Below the pieces are notes generated by a model. It had not been told where the DNA came from and did no database searches. It saw only the letters and a list, made by a program, of their open reading frames with translations. A DNA stretch of 64,000 nt from Amycolatopsis sp. NBC_01488 (GTDB taxonomy: Bacteria; Actinomycetota; Actinomycetes; Mycobacteriales; Pseudonocardiaceae), in assembly GCF_036227105.1 (NCBI RefSeq), contig NZ_CP109434.1:3414001-3478000 (forward strand), in the 5' to 3' direction. The position numbers were made by a program, and so were the translations under genes. Within the stretch, counting starts at the first letter, position 1, and each line of letters opens with the position of its first letter. Positions 34,143-44,006 of the stretch are shown one piece after another.

Positions 34143-34844
34143 ATGAACGATCAGGCCGGGCGCGTGCTCGTGGTCGACGACGACGAGACGGTCCGCGACG
34201 TCGTGCGCCGCTACCTCGAGGTCGCCGGCTTCACCGTCGACGTGGCCGGGGACGGCGCCGAGGGGCTGGCCAAGTTCGCCGCCCACGAAACGGACCTGGT
34301 CGTCCTCGACGTCATGATGCCGGGGATCAACGGGCTCGAGGTGTGCAAGCGGCTGCGCCAGGTCAGCCAGGTGCCGATCGTCATGCTCACCGCACTCGGC
34401 GAGGAGGAGAACCGGATCGCCGGACTCCAGCTCGGCGCCGACGACTACGTCACGAAACCCTTCAGCCCCAAGGAACTCTCCCTCCGCGTCGCCTCGGTGC
34501 TGCGCCGCGCGCGGATGCCGCGCCCGGAACCGGCCGCCGCCGAGCTGGCGGACGGCGACCTGCGCCTGCAGATGACCGCGCGCACCGCGACGCTCTCCGG
34601 CCACGAACTGCCGCTGACCTCGCGGGAGTTCGACCTGCTCGCGTTCTTCCTCGCCCACCCCGGGGTCGCGTACTCGCGCGCGGACCTGCTCGAGAAGGTG
34701 TGGGGCTGGGACTTCGGCGACCAGTCGACCGTGACCGTCCACGTGCGACGGTTGCGCGAAAAGATCGAGCGCGACCCGGCCAAGCCGACCCGGGTGGCGA
34801 CCGTGTGGGGCGTCGGCTACCGCTACGACCGGGAGCAGCCGTGA
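34143..34844 (+). CDS. OmpR-family response regulator
   Basis: 233 aa. Receiver '[20 protein letters not shown]' with Asp56 in '[12 protein letters not shown]' and Lys in '[15 protein letters not shown]', then winged helix '[20 protein letters not shown]' and '[10 protein letters not shown]'. ATG at 34143 follows GGTGAGGGAG; a GTG 3 bases earlier is an alternative. Overlaps the kinase start (GTGA). It starts 10 bp after the membrane glycosyltransferase-like gene and may be transcribed with it. Confidence 0.93.
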   Translation: MNDQAGRVLVVDDDETVRDVVRRYLEVAGFTVDVAGDGAEGLAKFAAHETDLVVLDVMMPGINGLEVCKRLRQVSQVPIVMLTALGEEENRIAGLQLGADDYVTKPFSPKELSLRVASVLRRARMPRPEPAAAELADGDLRLQMTARTATLSGHELPLTSREFDLLAFFLAHPGVAYSRADLLEKVWGWDFGDQSTVTVHVRRLREKIERDPAKPTRVATVWGVGYRYDREQP

Positions 34845-35890
34845 TCGAACCCGGTGAGTCCTTCGGCGAGACGCTGGCGCACCTCTGGCACATCCTGCCG
34901 CTGGCGTTGCTCTTCTCCCTGCCGATCGCGGCGCTCGGTGGCGTCGTGCTCTACGTCCTGCGCCGGGGTTCGCTGGCCACCACGCTGACGGTGCTGGTGC
35001 TGATCCCGGTGCTCGCCACGCTGGTCGGCGTGCTGGGTGTCAGCGGGTTCATGTTCACCCCGGCACTGACGACGATGCTGCTGGTCTGCCTGCTCGTCGC
35101 GGTGGTCACCGTGCCGGCGGCGATCATCCTCGGCCGGGCCATCGCGCGCCGCAGCGTGTGGGAGCGGGAAGCGCGGGACCGCGAGCGCGCGGCCGAGGCG
35201 TCGCGGCGCGAGCTGGTCGCGTGGATCAGCCACGACCTCCGCAGCCCGCTGGCCGGCATCCAGGCGATGGCCGAGGCGCTGGCCGACGGCGTGGTGTCCC
35301 AGCGCCACGAGGTCGCCGACTACGCCCAGCGGATCAGCGGCGAGACCAAGCGGCTGTCCGCGATGGTCGGCGACCTGTTCGAGCTCTCGCGCATCACCGC
35401 CGGCGCCCTCGAGCTCACCATGTCCGCGGTGCCGCTGCGCGACGTCGTCAGCGACGCCGTCGCCGCCCAGTCGCCGGTCGCCGAGCGGAAGCGCGTGCGG
35501 GTGCTCGCCAACGCGTCGACCTGGCCGGTCGTCACCGGAAGCGACCCGGAACTGGCCCGGATCGTGCGGAACCTGGTGTCCAACGCGATCCGCCACACCC
35601 CGCCCGACGGGACGGTGGCGGTGCAGATCGGCGTCGACGGCGACGAGGCGCTCCTGGCCGTCGACGACTCCTGCGGCGGCATCCCCGACGACGAGATCAG
35701 CCGGGTGTTCGACGTCGCCTTCCGCGGGACGCAGGCCCGGACCCCGGAACGTGGCGGGACGACCAGCGGCGGCGGCCTCGGACTGGCCATCACCAAGGGA
35801 CTCGTCGAAGCCCATCGCGGGAAGATCGGCGTCCACAACCACGGGCCCGGATGCCGCTTCGAGGTCCGGTTGCCGCTGGCGATGTCCTAG
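34841..35890 (+). CDS. Sensor histidine kinase
   Basis: 349 aa. Four closely spaced membrane helices in the first 110 residues ('[20 protein letters not shown]', '[18 protein letters not shown]', '[20 protein letters not shown]') with almost no extracellular loop, so an intramembrane-sensing type. Phosphoacceptor H131 in '[12 protein letters not shown]', ATPase motifs '[13 protein letters not shown]', 'VDDSCGGI' and '[10 protein letters not shown]'. Partner of the preceding regulator. Its stop overlaps the convergent epimerase gene by 4 bases. Confidence 0.92.
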   Translation: MIEPGESFGETLAHLWHILPLALLFSLPIAALGGVVLYVLRRGSLATTLTVLVLIPVLATLVGVLGVSGFMFTPALTTMLLVCLLVAVVTVPAAIILGRAIARRSVWEREARDRERAAEASRRELVAWISHDLRSPLAGIQAMAEALADGVVSQRHEVADYAQRISGETKRLSAMVGDLFELSRITAGALELTMSAVPLRDVVSDAVAAQSPVAERKRVRVLANASTWPVVTGSDPELARIVRNLVSNAIRHTPPDGTVAVQIGVDGDEALLAVDDSCGGIPDDEISRVFDVAFRGTQARTPERGGTTSGGGLGLAITKGLVEAHRGKIGVHNHGPGCRFEVRLPLAMS

Positions 35891-36942
35891 ACCGGGTCGC
35901 GCAGTTCCGCTGTCGCGAAGTCGGCGATGCCCTTTTCGAAGCCGATCTCCGCGGTGAAGCCCAGCAGCTCGCGGGCGCGGGCCGGGTCGGCGACGACGTG
36001 GCGGACGTCGGCCGCCCGAGCGCCGCCGACCACGCGCGGTCGTGGGCCGTCGCACGCTCGGGCCAGCTCCTCCGCCAGGTCGCCCACCGTGTGCGGGGTG
36101 CCGGAGCAGACGTTCAGCGGGGTGATGTCGCCCTCCGGGCCGGTTGTCCTGAGCGCCAGGACATTCGCCCTGGCGACGTCGTGGACGTGGACGAAGTCGC
36201 GCTGCTGACGGCCGTCCTCCAGCACCAGCGGGGCTTCGCCGCGCACCAACGCCGAGCGGAACAGCGACGCCACCCCCGCGTACGGGGTGTTCTGCGGCAT
36301 CCGCGGGCCGTAGACGTTGTGGTAGCGCATCGCCCACACGCTGCCGCCCGTCTGCCGCGCCCACGCGCCGGCCAGATGCTCCTGCGCGAGCTTCGTCGCC
36401 GCGTACGTGCTGCGGGGGTTCAGCGGCGCGTCCTCGGGCACCAGCCGCCAGGCCAGCTCGGTGCCGCAGGCCGGGCACCGTGGCTCGAACCGGCCGGCGT
36501 CCACATCGGACGCCCGGCGCGGTGACGGCGGGACGACGCCGTGGCCCGGGCACGCGTACCGGCCTTCGCCGTAGACGACCATCGACGACGCCAGCACCAG
36601 CTTCCGCACCCCGGCCGCGTGCATCCCGGCCAGCAGGACCGCCGTGCCGTAGTCGTTGTGCAGGGCGTACGACGGCGCGTCGGACGGGTCGACGCCGTGC
36701 CCGACCACCGCCGCCTGGTGGCAGACCGCGTCGACGCCGTCCAGCAGCTCGGCGACGATCTCGGCGTCGGTGACGTCGCCGCGCAGGAACCGGTGCCCGC
36801 TGGTGTACGCCGGTGGCGTGCGGGAGCCGTGGGCCGTGGGGAGGAGGTTGTCGAGCACCACGACCTCGGCACCCCCGTCCGCGAGCAGATCGGCGATGTG
36901 GGACCCGATGAACCCGGCTCCGCCGGTGACCAGTACGCGCAC
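35887..36942 (-). CDS. NAD-dependent epimerase/dehydratase with zinc-ribbon insert
   Basis: 351 aa extended SDR: dinucleotide motif '[16 protein letters not shown]', Ser/Tyr/Lys site 'LASSMVVYG' and '[10 protein letters not shown]'. An insert between them carries Cys/His pairs ('YACPGHG', '[11 protein letters not shown]') that could hold a zinc ion; this insert marks a subfamily of actinomycete UDP-sugar epimerases. Probably converts a nucleotide sugar for the glycosyltransferases just described. GTG start. Confidence 0.87.
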   Translation of the reverse strand: MRVLVTGGAGFIGSHIADLLADGGAEVVVLDNLLPTAHGSRTPPAYTSGHRFLRGDVTDAEIVAELLDGVDAVCHQAAVVGHGVDPSDAPSYALHNDYGTAVLLAGMHAAGVRKLVLASSMVVYGEGRYACPGHGVVPPSPRRASDVDAGRFEPRCPACGTELAWRLVPEDAPLNPRSTYAATKLAQEHLAGAWARQTGGSVWAMRYHNVYGPRMPQNTPYAGVASLFRSALVRGEAPLVLEDGRQQRDFVHVHDVARANVLALRTTGPEGDITPLNVCSGTPHTVGDLAEELARACDGPRPRVVGGARAADVRHVVADPARARELLGFTAEIGFEKGIADFATAELRDPV

Positions 36943-37065
36943 ACCGGCCACGCTAGGGGCCGGAGGACCGGCGTGCCCGGGTGCGCGCGGGCACGTCACG
37001 GAATCGTCAGAACTCACCCGGCACCTCCCGGCGGCGGGTGGCCGAAACCGACTACGGTGGGCGCC

Positions 37066-37566
37066 ATGGAACGGAGTGCACAACGGCTGGGCCGGGCCCT
37101 CGTGGTCATCGTGGACGATCGCGTGGCGCACGGCGAGCACGAAGACACCACTGGCCCGCTGGTCACCGAGCTGCTCGAAGAAGCGGGCTTCATCGTCGAC
37201 GGTGTCGTGGTCGTCGAGGCCGAGACCGCGGGGATCCGCAACGCGCTCAACACCGCCGTGATCGGCGGCGCCGACCTGGTGATCACGGTCGGCGGCACCG
37301 GTGTGCTGCCGCGTGACCGCACGCCGGACGCCACCGCCGGGGTGCTCGACCGGCCGATCCCGGGCATCAGCGAGGCCATCCGGGCGTCCGGGCTGGCCGC
37401 CGGGGCCGTGGACGCCGGGATCTCGCGGGGGCTCGCCGGGGTGTCGGGAAGCACGCTGGTGGTCAACCTCGCCGGGTCGCGGTCTGCGGTGCGCGACGGG
37501 ATGGCGACGCTGACCTCGCTCGTGCCGCACGTGATCGACGAGCTTTCGGGCCTCGAAGAGGTCTGA
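37066..37566 (+). CDS. MoaB/MogA-type molybdenum cofactor protein
   Basis: 166 aa. 'ALVVIVDDRVAHGEHEDTTG' start and 'ADLVITVGGTGVLPRDRTPD' (the GGTG...D molybdopterin-binding motif), then 'GISEAIRASGL' and 'GVSGSTLVVNLAGS'. Adenylates molybdopterin before Mo insertion. Standing alone, but it serves enzymes such as the oxidoreductase 6 kb away. moaB, mogA or an actinobacterial MoaB2 paralogue are not distinguishable here. Confidence 0.88.
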   Translation: MERSAQRLGRALVVIVDDRVAHGEHEDTTGPLVTELLEEAGFIVDGVVVVEAETAGIRNALNTAVIGGADLVITVGGTGVLPRDRTPDATAGVLDRPIPGISEAIRASGLAAGAVDAGISRGLAGVSGSTLVVNLAGSRSAVRDGMATLTSLVPHVIDELSGLEEV

Positions 37567-37711
37567 TCTTCGCTTTGCCGGGCCGGGGGTGCCGAGTGGT
37601 CGCTCCCGGCCTGACTCATGCTCAGGCGCATCGAGTGCGGGATGACCGCACGCCGGCGGGGTGAAGTTCACTCTGGAGTTGTCAATGAACGCGTCGTGGG
37701 AGACTGGGGGC

Positions 37712-37885
37712 ATGCCCGGGCAGCAGCGTGATCCCAAGGCCGGCAGCGAGCAGCGCCGGCGGGTCGACGAGATCTTCGGGGACGTCCTGCCCGAGACGAC
37801 CTCGGACGAGCGCGATCCCGACCGGCGCACCGGGCTTCCGGACGACTGGTACCGGGAGAACCGGCCGCCGCACCACGATCGCTGA
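37712..37885 (+). CDS. Small conserved hypothetical protein, 57 aa
   Basis: 'MPGQQRDPKAGSEQRRRVDE' with conserved-looking end 'LPDDWYRENRPPHHDR'. Highly charged, no membrane segment. Start at 37712 chosen for the G-rich sequence upstream; 37685 is another in-frame ATG. Ends 6 bp before the convergent mscL. Function unknown. Confidence 0.6.
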   Translation: MPGQQRDPKAGSEQRRRVDEIFGDVLPETTSDERDPDRRTGLPDDWYRENRPPHHDR

Positions 37886-37891
37886 CCGCGC

Positions 37892-38305
37892 TCAGTCGCG
37901 GCCGTTGTCGCGCTGGGCCTGGGCTCGCAGCAGGTCGCGGATCTCGATCAGCAGCTCGACGTCGGTCGGCTCCGCCGGGCCCGGCTCCTGGCCGCGCTTG
38001 CGCCGGTCCTGGATCTTCTTCACCGGCAGCACGATCGCGAAGTAGACGACCGCCGCGACCAGCAGGAAGTTGATCGCCGCGTTGATCACGTTGCCGAAGT
38101 CCAGGAACGTGGCGGGGTTGTTGTCGAAGATCTGGTAGCCGAGGCCCTTCGCGGCGTCCGTGCCGCCGATCGTGCTGATCAGCGGCTTGATGAGGCCGTT
38201 GGTGAACGCCGTGACGATGGCCGTGAACGCCGAGCCGATGACCACGGCGACGGCGAGGTCGACGACGTTGCCACGCATCAGGAAGTCCTTGAAACCCTTG
38301 AACAC
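37892..38305 (-). CDS. mscL: Large-conductance mechanosensitive channel
   Basis: 137 aa, normal for MscL. N-terminal 'MFKGFKDFLMRGNVVDLAVA', pore helix 'VIGSAFTAIVTAFTNGLIKP', periplasmic loop, second helix 'NFLLVAAVVYFAIVLPVKK' and a charged cytoplasmic helix 'VELLIEIRDLLRAQ'. Opens under membrane tension to relieve osmotic shock. Confidence 0.97.
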   Translation of the reverse strand: MFKGFKDFLMRGNVVDLAVAVVIGSAFTAIVTAFTNGLIKPLISTIGGTDAAKGLGYQIFDNNPATFLDFGNVINAAINFLLVAAVVYFAIVLPVKKIQDRRKRGQEPGPAEPTDVELLIEIRDLLRAQAQRDNGRD

Positions 38306-38337
38306 TTGCTCTCCTCACGAAGGGGACGAGGGATGGG

Positions 38338-38967
38338 CTAGCGGAGAGTAACCGTTACCGGACGGTCCAGTGAAATCGCCGCCACCCTCGTCGCGATCGC
38401 CTCCGGGAGCCGCAGCAGCACCAGCGGTCCCTTCGCCGCGGACGCCTCCCGGCTCCCGACCGACACGACCGTCGCGCCGCCGGCCAGTACCGACGCGGGC
38501 ACGCCCGGCTCCGGCGCGGCCACGACGTCGACGCGCCGGCCCGGCTCCAGCAACTCGGCGACGCCGGCGTCGGCCAGGCGCACCGGCACCGTCGCCGTGG
38601 CCGGATCACCCGCCCCGGGGACGGTCGACGCGAACCGGACGTCGGTCAGGGGCTCCCCGGCGCGGACGGCGCCCGCCAGCAGGCGGCCGCCGACGCCGTC
38701 CAGGGTGCTCACAGCACCCGCTGGACGCGCGGAATCGGGGAGATCGGCGAGCCGGACGTCGGCAGCGCGCAGGGCCGCGCCGGAAGGGAGGTCGTGCGCC
38801 GCGACGACGGTCGGGGTCGTCGGCGCGCCTCGCGCGGAGCCGGGGTATGCGAAGAGCAGGGCACCGGCCAGCAGCAGGCCGGCGGCGAGCCAGCGGCGAA
38901 TCAGCCGCGTCCGCCGGCTGGGGAGCCGGTTCAGATCAGGTAGGTGGAACCTCGCCAGCACGTCCAC
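38338..38967 (-). CDS. SAF-domain protein (CpaB/RcpC-like)
   Basis: 209 aa. An inner-membrane helix ('WLAAGLLLAGALLFAYPG') then a SAF domain 'TVVAAHDLPSGAALRAADVR' and a beta-rich RcpC-like part 'ATVPVRLADAGVAELLEPGR'. In pilus systems such proteins guide assembly across the envelope; here no pilus gene is adjacent, so it is an orphan. GTG start. The gene lies 32 bp from mscL and is probably transcribed with it. Confidence 0.8.
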   Translation of the reverse strand: MDVLARFHLPDLNRLPSRRTRLIRRWLAAGLLLAGALLFAYPGSARGAPTTPTVVAAHDLPSGAALRAADVRLADLPDSARPAGAVSTLDGVGGRLLAGAVRAGEPLTDVRFASTVPGAGDPATATVPVRLADAGVAELLEPGRRVDVVAAPEPGVPASVLAGGATVVSVGSREASAAKGPLVLLRLPEAIATRVAAISLDRPVTVTLR

Positions 38968-39098
38968 AGTGCCCCCTCGGTCGGATCGAGTGCGACGCCG
39001 TGCCGCACGAGATCGACGTTAGGGAAGCCGGACGGGCCGCCGGAAGGGCCGCGTCCGGCATCTGTGGACAACCGGGGTGTTGTGGACAACTCCGCGCT

Positions 39099-39404
39099 TC
39101 AGGAGGCGGCGGCGGCCGTTTTCGTCGTACCCGAGGAGGAGGATGCCGAGCTCGTGTCCGACTTCGGCTTGCTCTCCGTCTTGGTCTCGGTCTTCGCGGG
39201 GGTCGCGGTGGTGCTCGACTTGGCGGCGTCGCGCGAGTCGGTCCGGTAGAAACCGCTGCCCTTGAAGACCACGCCGACCGAGCTGAAGACCTTGCGCAGC
39301 GTGCCGGAGCACTGCGGGCACACGGTCAGGCTGGGGTCCGAGAACGACTGCACGGCTTCGAACCGGTGGTCGCATTCTTTGCAGGCGTACTGGTACGTAG
39401 GCAC
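39099..39404 (-). CDS. FmdB-type zinc-ribbon protein
   Basis: 101 aa. 'MPTYQYACKECDHRFEAVQS' with Cys pairs CxxC at residues near 8-11 and 'TVCPQCSG', then 'GVVFKGSGFYRTDSR', all typical of FmdB-like regulators. The tail is a Lys/Thr/Ser-rich low-complexity stretch common in actinobacterial members. GTG start. Next to the 5-FTHF cyclo-ligase and galU genes, the usual actinobacterial neighbourhood. Confidence 0.9.
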   Translation of the reverse strand: MPTYQYACKECDHRFEAVQSFSDPSLTVCPQCSGTLRKVFSSVGVVFKGSGFYRTDSRDAAKSSTTATPAKTETKTESKPKSDTSSASSSSGTTKTAAAAS

Positions 39405-39490
39405 TGAGGGCTCCTTTGCTGGCACTCATCCGACCAGAGTGCCAACCCGATTGTGCTGGAAAACATTCCCCGAAAGCAATTCCACGTTGC

Positions 39491-40081
39491 TCACATCGGC
39501 AGGTCGAGCACGCCTCGACCCGGCGTCAGCGCCCCGCTCATGCGCACGTCGTGGGGTTCCCCGGGCAGCCGTTCGACCAGCTCTTCGTCGCGGACGACGG
39601 CCAGCAGCGTCACGCCGGCCGCGGCGAACACCAGCGAGCGATCGTAGTGGCCGGCGCCCCGGCCGAGCCGGACGCCCCGGCGGTCCACGGCCAACGCGGG
39701 CACGAGGACCAGCTCCGCCGCCCCGACGGCCTCGGTACCCAGGCGTTTCCCGCCGGGCTCGCGGATCCCGCGGAACCGGCTCGGTACGAGATCGGCCTCG
39801 CCGGCGTACTCCGCCCAGTCCAGCGGATCCGTCCGCGACCGGATGACCGGCAGCAGCACCCGCGCGCCGCCGGCCGCCAGCGCGTCGACGAGCGCCGTCG
39901 TGCCCGGCTCGGTGCCGAAGGGCAGGTACGCGCAGACCGTGCCGAATGTGACCTTCGACACCGCGCTGACCAGCGCCGACGCCTCCTGGGCGTGCGATTC
40001 GGCCGTCTGGTCCGCCCGCGCGCGCGTCAGCCGGGTCCGCCACTCCGCCTTGCTCAGGTGCTCATTGCCCAGCGCGTGCAT
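39491..40081 (-). CDS. 5-formyltetrahydrofolate cyclo-ligase
   Basis: 196 aa. Converts 5-formyl-THF to methenyl-THF with ATP. 'KAEWRTRLTRARA' start, substrate loop 'TVCAYLPFGTEP' and the nucleotide motif 'RRGVRLGRGAGHYDRSL' (family GxGxGYYDR). Divergently placed from galU with 24 bp between starts, so the promoters overlap. Confidence 0.93.
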   Translation of the reverse strand: MHALGNEHLSKAEWRTRLTRARADQTAESHAQEASALVSAVSKVTFGTVCAYLPFGTEPGTTALVDALAAGGARVLLPVIRSRTDPLDWAEYAGEADLVPSRFRGIREPGGKRLGTEAVGAAELVLVPALAVDRRGVRLGRGAGHYDRSLVFAAAGVTLLAVVRDEELVERLPGEPHDVRMSGALTPGRGVLDLPM

Positions 40082-40105
40082 GACCTCACGTTAGGCTTTG
40101 CGCCC

Positions 40106-41011
40106 ATGACGGGCGCCGCAACCACCCAGACGTTCAGAACCGCCATCGTGCCGGCCGCCGGCCTCGGGACGCGCTTCCTCCCGGCGACGAAAGCCGTGCC
40201 CAAGGAGCTGTTGCCGGTGGTGGACACGCCGGGGATCGAGCTGGTCGCGGCCGAAGCCGCCGCCGCGGGCGCGGAACGCCTGGTCATCGTGACCTCACCG
40301 GGCAAGGACGCCGTCGTCCGCTACTTCGAAGCGCAGCCTGAGCTGGAGAAGAACCTCGAGGCCAAGGGCAAGACCGAGCTGCTGGAGAAGGTGCGCCGCG
40401 GGACCAGCCTGCTCGCCGTCGAGACCGCCATCCAGGAGCAGGCGCTCGGCCTCGGCCACGCCGTCGCGCAGGCCGAGCCGAACCTGAAGCCGGACGACGA
40501 AGCCGTCGCCGTGCTGCTGCCGGACGACCTCGTGCTGCCCACCGGCGTGCTGGAGCGGATGAGCGCGGTGCGGGCGCAGTACGGCGGCAGCGTGCTCTGC
40601 GCGTTCGACATCCCGAAGGCCGAGATCTCGCCGTACGGCGTCTTCGACGTCACCGACACCGACGACGAAGACGTCAAGCGCGTGCACGGCATGGTCGAGA
40701 AGCCGAAGCCGGAGGACGCGCCGTCGACGTACGCCGCAGCCGGGCGCTACCTGCTCGACCGGGCGATCTTCGACGCGCTCAAGCGGATCGAGCCGGGCAG
40801 CGGCGGCGAGCTGCAGCTGACCGACGCGGTCGCGCTGCTGATCTCCGAGGGCCACCCGGTCCACGTCGTCGTGCACCGCGGCGGACGCCACGACCTGGGG
40901 AATCCGGGTGGTTTCCTGCGCGCCGCGGTCGATTTCGCGCTTGAAACGCCCGAGTACGGTCCATCTTTACGGGCGTGGCTGACGGAACGGATCGGGACAG
41001 ATCGCCCATGA
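40106..41011 (+). CDS. galU: UTP-glucose-1-phosphate uridylyltransferase
   Basis: 301 aa. 'IVPAAGLGTRFLPATKAVPK' gives the nucleotide-sugar pyrophosphorylase signature (G-x-G-T-R...P-K), with 'LPDDLVLP', 'GVFDV' and 'VHGMVEKPKPEDAPS' further on. Makes UDP-glucose for cell-envelope glycans and, with galT upstream in the window, for galactose use. Its stop overlaps the glp start (ATGA). Confidence 0.96.
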   Translation: MTGAATTQTFRTAIVPAAGLGTRFLPATKAVPKELLPVVDTPGIELVAAEAAAAGAERLVIVTSPGKDAVVRYFEAQPELEKNLEAKGKTELLEKVRRGTSLLAVETAIQEQALGLGHAVAQAEPNLKPDDEAVAVLLPDDLVLPTGVLERMSAVRAQYGGSVLCAFDIPKAEISPYGVFDVTDTDDEDVKRVHGMVEKPKPEDAPSTYAAAGRYLLDRAIFDALKRIEPGSGGELQLTDAVALLISEGHPVHVVVHRGGRHDLGNPGGFLRAAVDFALETPEYGPSLRAWLTERIGTDRP

Positions 41012-42285
41012 CGGAATCCCTCGACGCGGCACGGCCCGAAGTGGCCGGGGACGAGGCCGAGCTGCGCTCGGTCGACGCGCAGATCTCGATGACCTTGGAC
41101 GCCGCCGTCCGGCCCCAGCCGGTGCGCGTGGCGATCTCCGAGGCCCAGGGGCTGCTCTGCGCCGAGGAGGTGGTCGCCGAGCACGCGCTGCCCGGGTTCG
41201 ACCAGGCCGCGATCGACGGGTACGCCGTGCGCAGCGTCGACGTGCGCACCGCCGGGCAGGAGCCGGTGCAGCTGCCGGTCGTCGGCGAGATCGCGGCGGG
41301 CTCGCGCCAGCCGCGGCGCCTGCAGCCCGGCCAGGCCGTGCGGGTCGACACCGGCGCGCCGCTGCCGACGCTGGCCGACGCGGTCGTGCCGCTCGCCTAC
41401 ACCGACGGGCACCAGGCCCGGGTCACCGTGCACCGGTCGGTGCCGTCGGCGGGGTACGTGCGCCGGACCGGCGAGGACGTCCAGATCGGCGACGTCGCGG
41501 TGCGCCGCGGTGACACGATCGGCTCGGCGCAGGTCGGCCTGCTGGCCGCGGTCGGCCGGGCCAAGGTCCTCGTCTACCCGCGGCCGCGGGTGTCGATCGT
41601 CTCGGTCGGCGACGAGCTGGTCGACATCGACCGGACGCCGTCGGTCGGGCAGGTCTACGACGTCAACTCGTACGCGCTCGCCGCGGCCGCCCGGGACGCG
41701 GGCGCCGAGGTCAGCCGGGTCGGCATCGTGCCGAGCGAGCCGAAGCGGCTGCGGGAGATCGTCGAGGGCCGGCTGCTGATGTCGGAGATCGTCGTGGTCG
41801 CGGGCGGCGCCGGGGGCGCCACCGGTGACGAGGTCCACGCGGCGCTCTCGGACCTGGGCCGGATCGACATGACGCGGGTCGCGATGCACCCGGGCTCGGT
41901 GCAGGGGTTCGGCAGGCTCGGCCCCGACTCGGTGCCGACGTTCCTCATCCCCGGCAACCCGATGAGCGCGCTGGTCGTGTTCGAGGTGCTGGTCAGGCCG
42001 CTGATCCGGGCGGCGCGCGGGACGCGCAACCCGCACCGGCGGATCGTCGGGGCGCGGCTGCTGTCGCCGATCACGTCGACCGAGGGCCGCCGCGGGTTCC
42101 TCCGCGGCCAGCTCCTGCGTGACGAGGCCAACGGCGAGTACCTGGTCCAGCCGCTCGGCCAGTCGGGGGCGCACCTGCTCGCGTCGCTGGCCGAGGCGAA
42201 CTGCCTGATCAACGTGCCGGAGGAGCTGACCGACGTCCCCGCGGGCGAGCAGGTCCAGGTCACCTTCCTGGCGCAACGGGCCTGA
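41008..42285 (+). CDS. glp: Molybdotransferase-like divisome protein Glp
   Basis: 425 aa MoeA-like protein. Domains in order: 'MTLDAAVRPQPVRVAISEAQ' start, 'PGFDQAAIDGYAVRS' (MoeA domain), 'VSIVSVGDELVDIDRTPSVG', 'VVAGGAGGATGDEVHAALSD' (MPT-binding GG motif altered), 'PTFLIPGNPMSALVVFEVLV'. In Actinobacteria this MoeA paralogue has been recruited to cell division with GlpR. Between galU and rimJ-like gene with overlapping starts on both sides. Confidence 0.92.
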   Translation: MTESLDAARPEVAGDEAELRSVDAQISMTLDAAVRPQPVRVAISEAQGLLCAEEVVAEHALPGFDQAAIDGYAVRSVDVRTAGQEPVQLPVVGEIAAGSRQPRRLQPGQAVRVDTGAPLPTLADAVVPLAYTDGHQARVTVHRSVPSAGYVRRTGEDVQIGDVAVRRGDTIGSAQVGLLAAVGRAKVLVYPRPRVSIVSVGDELVDIDRTPSVGQVYDVNSYALAAAARDAGAEVSRVGIVPSEPKRLREIVEGRLLMSEIVVVAGGAGGATGDEVHAALSDLGRIDMTRVAMHPGSVQGFGRLGPDSVPTFLIPGNPMSALVVFEVLVRPLIRAARGTRNPHRRIVGARLLSPITSTEGRRGFLRGQLLRDEANGEYLVQPLGQSGAHLLASLAEANCLINVPEELTDVPAGEQVQVTFLAQRA

Positions 42286-42953
42286 TGAACTCCGTGTCGG
42301 GGGTGTCCTACCCGGTCGAAAGCCGGCACCCGGGCTGGCCGGCCCGGCTCGGCCCGCTGCGGGTCCCCGCCGGGGAGGTCGCGATCCGGCCGGTGCGGCT
42401 GCGCGACGCCGGCGAGTGGAGCCGGATCCGGCTCCGGGACCGGGCGCACCTCGAGATGTGGGAGCCGACCGGCGTCGGGCCGTGGCCCGAACGCAACGCT
42501 TTCTGGTCGTGGCCGTCGCAGTGGGCGGCGTTGCGCTCGCTCGCGCGGCGTGGCCAGTGCCTGCCGTTCACGATCACCCTGGACGGCCGTCTGGCGGGGC
42601 AGATCACCGTCGGTAACGTCATCCGGGCCTCGCTGCGGTCCGCCTGGATCGGCTACTGGGTGTCGTCCGACGTGGTCCGCGGCGGGGTCGCGACGGCCGC
42701 CGTCGCCCTGGTCACCGACCACGCCTTCGGCCCGGCCGGGCTGCACCGGCTGGAGGCCACCGTGCGCCCGGAAAACGGCGCCAGCCTGCGGGTTCTCACC
42801 AAGGCCGGCTACCGGCAGGAAGGCCTGTTCGAGCGCTACCTCGACGTCGCGGGCGCCTGGCGGGACCACTACTGCTTCGCCGTCACGCGCGAGGAGACCG
42901 GGGCCGGGCTGGTATCGCGGCTGGTCGCGGCGGGCCGCGCCGACTACGCCTGA
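42285..42953 (+). CDS. GNAT-family N-acetyltransferase (RimJ-like)
   Basis: 222 aa. GNAT motifs 'VRLRDAGEWSRIRLRDRAHL' , 'LAGQITVGNVIRASLRSAWI', acetyl-CoA loop 'GVATAAVALVTDHAFG' and 'LHRLEATVRPENGASLRVLT'. Resembles ribosomal-protein alanine acetyltransferases. Starts in the glp stop (TGATG), so part of the galU-glp operon. True substrate unknown. Confidence 0.9.
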   Translation: MNSVSGVSYPVESRHPGWPARLGPLRVPAGEVAIRPVRLRDAGEWSRIRLRDRAHLEMWEPTGVGPWPERNAFWSWPSQWAALRSLARRGQCLPFTITLDGRLAGQITVGNVIRASLRSAWIGYWVSSDVVRGGVATAAVALVTDHAFGPAGLHRLEATVRPENGASLRVLTKAGYRQEGLFERYLDVAGAWRDHYCFAVTREETGAGLVSRLVAAGRADYA

Positions 42954-43116
42954 GGGTCATTACCCACCTGGGTCCGTGAGCGCGTTACCACATGCTGTGA
43001 GATTCACCTAATCCGGTGAGGCATTTTCGTGATCCAATCCGGCGAGCCTCCGTCCGATCTGTTACTCCTGTGACTAGCGTGATTTCAGGTGGAAGGATCG
43101 GGGGAGGTGACGGGAG

Positions 43117-43953
43117 ATGCCCAGCTCCGTGATCATCGTCGCGCTCGCCGCGGCATGGCTCGTCGTTCTCGTGCCCATGGTCGCGCGTCGGCGGCAGCAA
43201 GTGGCCCATACGGCCGACTCCGCGCTGGCGGCCAGGGTCGTACGCAGTGGACGCAACGAAGACCGGGAGGAATTCGCCATGTCCGAGGAGACCGTCAAGT
43301 CCCGGCCGTCGGTCGAGGACGACCTCGCGGAGCTGGAGGCCGACCTCGAACTCGAGGACGACTACGAGGAGCCGGAGCCCGAGCCGCTCCCGCAGCCGAC
43401 CCGCGCCGAGCGGGCCGAACGAGCCGAGCGCGCGGCTTACCGCCCTGGCCGGGGCGGCTTCGACCCGGAAGCGGCGGAGCTGGCGGCGCGCGCGAAGTAC
43501 AGCTTCCGGCAGCGCATCGTCGTCATCCTGCTCGCGGCGGCGATCATCACGGGCGCGGTCGCCGGGTTCGTCATGCCCCTGGTCTGGTGGGGCCACGCGC
43601 TGGCCGACGTCGTGCTGGTCGGGTACCTCGTCTACCTGCGCCGCCAGGTGCGGATCGAGGAGGAGATCCGGCAGCGCCGGCTCGCGCGGTTCAACAGCAC
43701 CCGCGCGCCTCGGCGGTCGGTCCCGCGTCCCGCGGCTTCGTCGCCTTCCGCGGACGACGACGAGCCGGTCGAGGACACCGAGGACGTGGACGTCGTCGAG
43801 CCGGTCCGCCGCGAAGTGGTCGAGCGCCGTCCGTCGCCGACTTCGCGGGTCCGACGCAGCGCGGTGGTCGTCGACCTGGACGACGAGGACCCGGCGTTCG
43901 AGGAGCTCGACGAGCCGGGGACCGGGCCTTATCGGCGGGCTGTCGGAGAGTGA
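43117..43953 (+). CDS. glpR: Divisome protein SepX/GlpR
   Basis: 278 aa. N-terminal membrane helix 'SSVIIVALAAAWLVVLVPMV' directly followed by basic 'ARRRQQVAHTAD', an acidic disordered stretch, two further helices ('IVVILLAAAIITGAVAGFVM', 'ADVVLVGYLVYLRRQVRIEE') and an acidic tail. It partners Glp at the division septum in actinobacteria. ATG with GGGGGAGG upstream. Separate from the glp operon by about 160 bp containing a probable promoter. Confidence 0.9.
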   Translation: MPSSVIIVALAAAWLVVLVPMVARRRQQVAHTADSALAARVVRSGRNEDREEFAMSEETVKSRPSVEDDLAELEADLELEDDYEEPEPEPLPQPTRAERAERAERAAYRPGRGGFDPEAAELAARAKYSFRQRIVVILLAAAIITGAVAGFVMPLVWWGHALADVVLVGYLVYLRRQVRIEEEIRQRRLARFNSTRAPRRSVPRPAASSPSADDDEPVEDTEDVDVVEPVRREVVERRPSPTSRVRRSAVVVDLDDEDPAFEELDEPGTGPYRRAVGE

Positions 43954-43966
43954 CCCCCTCGGAGAG

Positions 43967-44000
43967 GTGCTCGTAGGGCACTGCTACGCTCTACGAGCAC
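43967..44000. repeat. 10-bp perfect inverted repeat upstream of tRNA-Ala
   Basis: GTGCTCGTAG (43967-43976) and CTACGAGCAC (43991-44000), 14-base loop, between glpR and the tRNA. It has no T run. It overlaps the place where the minus-strand recombinase frame finally stops. Confidence 0.7.
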
Positions 44001-44006
44001 AACCAA